Source: Campylobacterales bacterium (GTDB taxonomy: Bacteria > Campylobacterota > Campylobacteria > Campylobacterales > QNZT01). Taken from it: 17,867 bases of DNA. Below, piece after piece: positions 13,320 through 17,867 of the stretch. Within the stretch, counting starts at the first letter, position 1. Each line of letters opens with the position of its first letter. The stretch is from the NCBI GenBank assembly GCA_015662615.1, contig DQTU01000076.1, forward strand, positions 1-17,867, read 5' to 3'. The notes beneath the pieces are model-generated. The model made no database searches. It worked only from the letters and a program-made list of their open reading frames with translations, and had not been told where the DNA came from. A program made the translations under genes and the position numbers.

Positions 13320-13674
13320 ATATAAAGTATTGACAGGAGATGTAGGATTAAAAATAAGAGAGTTGATCAGACAAACATGTGAAACATTTGAGATAGAGAT
13401 AGTCAAAGGAGCAGTAAGTAAAGATCATGTACATCTTTTAGTGTCAGCACCACCAAATTTAGCACCAAGTGAGATTATGCGAAGGATTAAAGGGAGAAGT
13501 GCGAATAAATTGTTTGAGACATTTTCAGAGCTAAAAAAGAGATATTGGGGAGGGCATTTTTGGGCAAGAGGATATTTTTGTGTTACAGCAGAGACAGTAA
13601 CAAAAGAGATGATAGAGAAATATATTGAACATCACTTTGAGCCAAAAATTGATGATAGCTTTCAAGTGGAGTAA
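13249..13674 (+). CDS. tnpA: IS200-family transposase TnpA (Y1 HUH)
   Basis: This is a 141-residue single-strand DNA transposase. It has the family opening SHTVYKIEYHFVFVTKYRYKVL, the HUH metal-binding motif H60-V61-H62 in KDHVHLLVSAPP, and the catalytic tyrosine helix with Y125 in KEMIEKYIEHHFE. The segments RRIKGRSANKLF and RYWGGHFWARGYF are also characteristic. The length is normal and no frameshift or internal stop is seen, so the protein looks intact and possibly active. The ATG at 13249 has only a poorly spaced ribosome binding site. An in-frame stop (TAA, 13225-13227) lies upstream, so no longer version is possible. Poor initiation is usual for this family, which limits transposition. 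Confidence 0.93.
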   Translation: MQYRYGSHTVYKIEYHFVFVTKYRYKVLTGDVGLKIRELIRQTCETFEIEIVKGAVSKDHVHLLVSAPPNLAPSEIMRRIKGRSANKLFETFSELKKRYWGGHFWARGYFCVTAETVTKEMIEKYIEHHFEPKIDDSFQVE

Positions 13675-13678
13675 TGGC

Positions 13679-13694
13679 ACGGGTTTAAACCCGT
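13679..13694. repeat. Palindrome just after tnpA
   Basis: ACGGGTTTAAACCCGT is a perfect 16-base palindrome five bases after the tnpA stop. No T-run follows at once, so it is not a classic terminator. It may be part of the right end or a transcription pause site. Confidence 0.5.
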
Positions 13695-13697
13695 ATC

Positions 13698-13711
13698 CGC
13701 TTTTTAAAGCG
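13698..13711 (+). repeat. Second hairpin between tnpA and the IS right end
   Basis: CGCTTTTTAAAGCG forms a short stem (CGCTTT with AAAGCG) with a two-base loop, four bases after the previous palindrome. Function unknown. Confidence 0.45.
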
Positions 13712-13724
13712 TTATACTAACCCT

Positions 13725-13738
13725 CCATCTTTAGATGG
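13725..13738 (+). repeat. Right-end hairpin of the IS200-type element
   Basis: CCATCTTTAGATGG is a perfect inverted repeat with the same length and the same CTTTAG centre as the left-end hairpin. This marks the right end of the element. Confidence 0.7.
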
Positions 13739-13750
13739 TGTGTTGTTCCA

Positions 13751-13776
13751 GTTCTTAAAAGTCTTTTGAACTTTTT
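13751..13776 (+). terminator. Possible weak terminator after the insertion sequence
   Basis: GTTC (13751-13754) pairs with GAAC (13768-13771), and AAAAG pairs with CTTTT inside. The stem is followed by five T (13772-13776). The stem is A+T-rich with a bulge, so termination may be inefficient. Confidence 0.35.
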
Positions 13777-13820
13777 AGATGGTGTAAGTATAAAGGATGT
13801 TTGCTACTTAGATGTTACTC

Positions 13821-13850
13821 AAATGGATACTAAAAAGTATCCATTTTGTA
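13821..13850. terminator. Hairpin between the IS and the RND pump gene, probable terminator
   Basis: Positions 13821-13831 and 13836-13846 form a perfect 11-base stem (AAATGGATACT) around a four-A loop. It lies just past the stop codon of the minus-strand pump gene. On the plus strand the stem ends in a T-run and T-rich sequence; on the minus strand the following bases are less T-rich. It may serve either direction. Confidence 0.5.
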
Positions 13851-16800
13851 TTATTTAGCTGGTTTAACAAACTTCAAATAAAGTATTGGAAGTATTACAA
13901 GCGTTAAAATTGTAGAACTGATCAGTCCATTGATAACAACAATTGCCAAAGGTTTTTGGATTTCAGATCCTGGTCCTGTTGCAAAGAGTAGCGGTAATAG
14001 ACCAAGTGCTGCGATAGCCGCTGTCATGAGCACTGGACGGAACCGTTTAATTGTTCCTTCCATGACTGCATCCTTGATTGCATATCCTTGATGAACTAGA
14101 TAGTTAAAGTAGTTAACTAAAACAACACCATTTAAAACTGCAATTCCAAGCAAGGCGATAAATCCAACCGATGCAGGAACTGAAAGATACTCCCCACTAA
14201 AGTAAAGTCCGATAAATCCACCAATAAGTGCCAGAGGAATATTTACAAGTACTAAAATTGCCTGAGTGATAGACTCAAAGGAGACAAACAGTAGGATAAA
14301 AATCAAAAAGAGTGATAGAGGAATGATAAGCATAAGTCTTGAAGCTGCTCTTTGTTGGTTTTCAAACTCTCCACCGTAAGTGAGATAATATCCTGCTGGA
14401 AGTTTTACCTCTTCAGTAATTTTTGCTTTTGCATCTTCAACAAAACCTACTAAATCACGACCTTTGATATTGCTCTGTACAACAGTTTTTCTATAACCAT
14501 TCTCATGTTCTATCTGTATCGGTCCTTCACTGGCGTTAAAATTGACTAGATTTTGTAGTGGTACACTTTTGCCGTCTGGAAGAAGATAATAAAGATTTTT
14601 AATAGAGGCAAGTGAGCTTTGATAAGATTCTTGCCCTTTAACTACCAAATTGATTCTTCGCATCTCTTCTTGTACGATACCTACCTGTACTCCTGAAATA
14701 AGGATTTTGAGATAGTCACTAATCTCTTTTTCACTTATCCCATAGTATCCCATCTGTTGATGATTGAAGCTAAGTTCATAATACTCCACACCCTCATTGG
14801 CTTTTTTATAGACATCGCTGCTACCCTCAATCTTTTCAAGCACATTTTTGATTTCACCTGCTATGCGTTCTAATTCATCATTGTCACTTCCAAAGACATC
14901 GATTGATAAATCTCCACGAACACCAGTAAGCATTTCAGAGACTCGCATCTCGATAGGTTGTGTAAAGACAAATTCAACACCGGGGAATCCCTCCATGGTG
15001 CTTCTTATCTGGTCAGTTAGCCACTCTTTAGAAGGTTCTCTCCACTCTTCTATAGGTTTGAGTCGTAAAAAAGTGTCTGTATCATTAAGACTCATTGGGT
15101 CTAGCCCGATTTCATCTGTTCCTGTTCGTGCGATGATTGCATCGATTTCAGGAATGTCCGCTAATAATTTTTGCTGGATTTTATTGTTGAGTATTACACT
15201 CTCTTCTAAACTTATTGATGGCAATGACTCAATTTGCATCAAAAGGTCTCCCTCATCCATGGTAGGCATAAATGTACTACCTGTTTTATAGGCAAAAAAG
15301 AGTGAAGTCGCAAACAGAAGTGCGACAGATATAAAAACTATCTTTGTATGGTTGATAGCAAAATCAAGAGAGGGTTTGAAACCTTTTAGTAGTTGTCTTA
15401 TAAGCCATGACTCATTATCTGGTCTGATTTTGAGGATGAAAGAACTCAATACTGGTATCAATGTTAGTGCCAAAATAAGTGAACTAAATAGTGCAAATAC
15501 GATACTAAGTGCCACAGGTTTAAAAAGTTTTCCCTCCAGCCCTTCGAGTGATAAAAGTGGCATGAAAACGATGATGATGATAAGTACTCCCGTGATGATA
15601 GGAGGTGCCATATCAACAGCAGCTTGGTAGATGATGTCTAGTTTCTTTTTACCTTTATGTTTTGCATTTCCAAGTTCTGCCGTGATATGTTCAACCATGA
15701 CCACGGCGGAATCCACCAGTATTCCTATGGCTATTGCCAACCCTCCAAGGCTCATGAGATTTGCACTAAGTCCAAAGTATTGCATGGCCATAAAACTCAT
15801 CAAGAGTGCGAATGGGAGGATTAAAGCGACACTAACTGCGGAAGCAACATTGCCAAGAAGAACCAGCAGTATTATCATGATGAGAATCACGGCTTCAAAT
15901 AGGGCGGTTTTAATACTTCCCGTAGCAAGATTTACAAGATTTGAACGGTCATAGAAGATATCGATTGTAACACCAGCAGGCAGGAGTGATTCAATCTCTT
16001 TTAGTTGCTCTTTTGCAGATGTGAGAACTTCTAAGGTATTAATTCCTTTAAGTCCTAAAACAATACCTTGTACCGTTTCTCCTTTTCCATCTCTTGTTGA
16101 AAAACCTGCACGGGTCAGATGCCCAAAATGAACATCAGCAACATCTGCTATCGTAATCACTTTACCGTCGATGGTTGCCAAAGCTCGCTCTTTAATATCT
16201 TCGATAGTTTTAATCCGTCCGACACTTCGCACTAGAATGCTTTCTACACCTTGTGTGATGCGTCCAGCTCCATCGTTGATATTGTTCTCTCTCAATGTTT
16301 TAAAGATATCTTCTAAGGTTAAATTATAGGCTCTAAGTTTTGTCAAATCTGGCGTGACTTGATAAGTTTTGACTTTTCCACCTAATGCGTTTATCTCTGC
16401 TACCCCTCTAATGGAGCGAAGTTTTGGTGCAATTACCCAGTCTAAAAGTGAGCGTTTTTCAGTCAAGTTTAGGGTATTGGACTCGATGGTAAACATGAGA
16501 ATTTCACTGAGCGGCGTACTAATAGGAGCAAGTCCACCCTCTAAGTTTTGTGGCAATTCCCCCATAATTCCTGTAAGTCTTTCACTCACTTGTTGTCTAG
16601 CCCAGTAAATATCTGTATCCTCATCAAAATCGATGGTAATATCACATAATCCATACTTTGTGGTAGAACGCATAACGCCTCCACCTGGAATTCCTACCAT
16701 CTCTCTTTCGATGGGGATTACTACGCGGGATTCCATTTCGGCAGGGGTCATACCACTTGATTTTAGGATGATTTTTACCTGTACTGGCGAAATTTCAGGA

Positions 16801-16913
16801 AACGCATCTATAGGAAGCTCATTATAGGACTTGACACCAAATCCAAGTATCATCAGAGCAAGCAGTGTTACAAACAGCCTTTGGGATAAGGCAAATGATA
16901 TAAGTTTATTCAT
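13851..16913 (-). CDS. Heavy-metal RND efflux pump, CzcA/CusA family
   Basis: This is the inner-membrane proton-driven pump of a tripartite metal exporter. The 1020-residue protein has the expected plan: a first membrane helix (about 10-30), a large periplasmic loop, a helix bundle at about 335-540, a second large loop, and a final bundle from about 865. Diagnostic segments are the N-terminal FPEISPVQVKI and PIEREMVGIPGG, then FDEDTDIYWARQQVSERL. The fourth-helix motif GGLAIAIGILVDSAVVMVEH has the proton-relay aspartate D401. This motif mixes features of the Cu/Ag (CusA) and divalent-cation (CzcA) groups, so the metal cannot be named. The ATG lies one base after the stop of the adaptor gene, and translation is probably coupled. 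The gene is intact. Confidence 0.92.
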   Translation of the reverse strand: MNKLISFALSQRLFVTLLALMILGFGVKSYNELPIDAFPEISPVQVKIILKSSGMTPAEMESRVVIPIEREMVGIPGGGVMRSTTKYGLCDITIDFDEDTDIYWARQQVSERLTGIMGELPQNLEGGLAPISTPLSEILMFTIESNTLNLTEKRSLLDWVIAPKLRSIRGVAEINALGGKVKTYQVTPDLTKLRAYNLTLEDIFKTLRENNINDGAGRITQGVESILVRSVGRIKTIEDIKERALATIDGKVITIADVADVHFGHLTRAGFSTRDGKGETVQGIVLGLKGINTLEVLTSAKEQLKEIESLLPAGVTIDIFYDRSNLVNLATGSIKTALFEAVILIMIILLVLLGNVASAVSVALILPFALLMSFMAMQYFGLSANLMSLGGLAIAIGILVDSAVVMVEHITAELGNAKHKGKKKLDIIYQAAVDMAPPIITGVLIIIIVFMPLLSLEGLEGKLFKPVALSIVFALFSSLILALTLIPVLSSFILKIRPDNESWLIRQLLKGFKPSLDFAINHTKIVFISVALLFATSLFFAYKTGSTFMPTMDEGDLLMQIESLPSISLEESVILNNKIQQKLLADIPEIDAIIARTGTDEIGLDPMSLNDTDTFLRLKPIEEWREPSKEWLTDQIRSTMEGFPGVEFVFTQPIEMRVSEMLTGVRGDLSIDVFGSDNDELERIAGEIKNVLEKIEGSSDVYKKANEGVEYYELSFNHQQMGYYGISEKEISDYLKILISGVQVGIVQEEMRRINLVVKGQESYQSSLASIKNLYYLLPDGKSVPLQNLVNFNASEGPIQIEHENGYRKTVVQSNIKGRDLVGFVEDAKAKITEEVKLPAGYYLTYGGEFENQQRAASRLMLIIPLSLFLIFILLFVSFESITQAILVLVNIPLALIGGFIGLYFSGEYLSVPASVGFIALLGIAVLNGVVLVNYFNYLVHQGYAIKDAVMEGTIKRFRPVLMTAAIAALGLLPLLFATGPGSEIQKPLAIVVINGLISSTILTLVILPILYLKFVKPAK

Positions 16914-16914
16914 C

Positions 16915-17867
16915 TTAATCGCCCATCATGCTTTTGAGAGCTGCAAGTGAATTTACAGCAATTGGTGCATTTAATGCATCATTTGGTGCAAGATAATAAA
17001 CTTTATCTCCCTCTGACAATACACGCACTTCAATACTTTTATACCCATTTGCAATTTTCACAAATGCCACATGTTTGCCATCACTTTTAATAAGTGCTTT
17101 TTTATCCACAATAAGTGAGGGTTTTTCTATAATAATTTGTGCAATTCCTCTATATCCAGAGAGAAGCTTTGCTTCATTTGGGAGGGCAAACCTTACATGA
17201 AGGGTTTGGTTTTGACTGCTGATGACTGGAGAAAATTGTAGTACTTTGCAGATGTGAGATTGATTGTTTATTTTGATTGTTACGGACTCTTCAAACTGTA
17301 GGCTCTCAATAGAGTTTAGTGGAATGTCACTCTCTAGCCACATAGCACCTTTTTCTTGGATTATCATTAGTGGAGAGGAGGCATTGATACTTTTTCCTAC
17401 TTGTGCATTGAGCTCCATAACTGCACCGCTTGTTTTTGCTCTTATGGGTAAACTTAGTTTGATTTTTAATGAATTCGTAATCTCTTTGATGACGCTATCA
17501 TCTGCACCATAAGCACTAAGTACCGCTTTGGAAGCAGAGAGTCTTGCTCTGTTGTTTTGTACGATTGCATTTACGGCAACACACTCTTTTTGTGGGATAA
17601 TTCCCTCTTTGCAGAGCCTGTTTTTTCGATTTGCTGTTGTACGACTCTCTTTTAGGGTAATGGCATTGGAAATCGCTTCTGTTTGTGCCTCAATCCATGC
17701 AGCACCACTTACCTCTACAAGTAAATCCCCTTTTTTGATATTTTGATACGAAGCAACATAGAGTTTAGTGACTTGTGCTTCAAATGCTAAGGTAATAGCA
17801 CGAAGAAGATTTGGTGGTGTGGAGACTTCCATCATGAATGTTCCAAGTGGAAGTGTGTCAGACTTTG
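16915..17867 (-). CDS. RND periplasmic adaptor (CusB/CzcB, HlyD family), 5' end cut by window edge
   Basis: This is the membrane-fusion protein that joins the metal pump to the outer-membrane channel. About 317 residues are visible, and the frame stays open to the window edge (reading SDTLPLGTF before the first ATG). The ATG at 17835 is therefore unlikely to be the start, and the signal peptide or lipoprotein region must lie upstream. Visible parts include the first half of a lipoyl-like domain (VTKLYVASYQNIKKGDLLVEV), a helical hairpin rich in Ala, Asn and Arg with two cysteines in CKEGIIPQKEC, and the second lipoyl half (PIRAKTSGAVMELNAQVGKSI). The beta-barrel follows, then a C-terminal membrane-proximal domain. 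It ends one base before the pump gene. No metal-binding His or Met cluster is seen in the visible part. Confidence 0.88.
   Translation of the reverse strand, partial: KSDTLPLGTFMMEVSTPPNLLRAITLAFEAQVTKLYVASYQNIKKGDLLVEVSGAAWIEAQTEAISNAITLKESRTTANRKNRLCKEGIIPQKECVAVNAIVQNNRARLSASKAVLSAYGADDSVIKEITNSLKIKLSLPIRAKTSGAVMELNAQVGKSINASSPLMIIQEKGAMWLESDIPLNSIESLQFEESVTIKINNQSHICKVLQFSPVISSQNQTLHVRFALPNEAKLLSGYRGIAQIIIEKPSLIVDKKALIKSDGKHVAFVKIANGYKSIEVRVLSEGDKVYYLAPNDALNAPIAVNSLAALKSMMGD

Larger units (their letters stand above)
13160..13745 (+). mobile_element. IS200-type insertion sequence (single tnpA), ends approximate
   Basis: A lone Y1 HUH transposase gene is flanked by short hairpins that resemble each other: CCGCCTTTAGGCGG on the left (13179-13192) and CCATCTTTAGATGG on the right (13725-13738). 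Each has a 6-base stem and shares the CTTTAG centre. Such subterminal hairpins are the recognition structures of IS200/IS605 elements, which transpose as single-stranded DNA and make no target duplication. There is no tnpB, so it belongs to the IS200 type. The exact cleavage sites, normally some 10-20 bases outside the hairpins, cannot be fixed from one copy. Confidence 0.75.

Noticed and set aside
13160..13745. REP-associated (RAYT) transposase instead of an IS200
   Set aside because: The hairpins directly flank the gene as IS ends, and no repeated REP clusters are seen in the window. RAYT genes are usually longer and single.
15352..15954. Two plus-strand open frames inside the RND pump gene
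   Set aside because: Both are complements of conserved pump sequence; their Ser/Met-rich translations are typical antisense shadows.
1..17867. CRISPR arrays, tRNA or rRNA genes
   Set aside because: No regularly spaced direct repeats, tRNA cloverleaf with a CCA-type acceptor, or rRNA signature sequences were seen on either strand.

Overview
The window looks like a chromosomal segment from a Campylobacterota (epsilonproteobacterial) genome, most likely a free-living Sulfurimonas-like organism. The reasons are the low G+C, the tight gene order rplI-hslV-hslU-era, the HslV N-terminus beginning MFHATTIL, and a pilus cluster of MSHA type. This assignment comes from recalled family knowledge, not from a database search.

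Layout. Positions 1-1065 hold the 3' part of an ABC-F ATPase. A good promoter (extended -10 TGGTATAAT) overlaps its stop codon and drives rplI (1094-1543), hslV (1814-2359), hslU (2364-3689) and era (3689-4570). Between rplI and hslV sits a non-coding block (1544-1812) with perfect 33-base terminal inverted repeats and two nested hairpins. Its right end carries the hslV ribosome binding site. From 4607 to 12431 seven overlapping or closely spaced genes encode a type IV pilus or type II secretion-like machine in MSHA order: a fused MshI-type PilM/PilN protein, MshJ (PilO-like), a short MshK-like protein, the MshL secretin, an MshN-like TPR protein, the MshE ATPase and the MshG platform protein. 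An mshM-like gene and all pilin genes are absent from the window. The last pilus gene converges with, and overlaps by 4 bases, a glyoxalase II-like metallo-beta-lactamase-fold hydrolase on the minus strand (12428-13021).

From about 13160 to 13745 lies a compact IS200-type insertion sequence: a tnpA gene flanked by subterminal hairpins sharing the core CTTTAG. The rest of the window, on the minus strand, is a heavy-metal RND efflux operon: a periplasmic adaptor cut by the window edge, followed one base later by a CzcA/CusA-type pump.

The most interesting feature is the rplI-hslV element. It looks like a miniature inverted-repeat element inserted at a TA dinucleotide. The coding sequences flanking it are intact, and removing it on paper restores a tight rplI-hslV junction. 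Its left arm contains CCCCTCCT, exactly complementary to the AGGAGGGG that serves hslV, and the loops of its two inner hairpins share an 8-base complement. It could therefore act as a structured RNA that gates translation of the HslUV protease.
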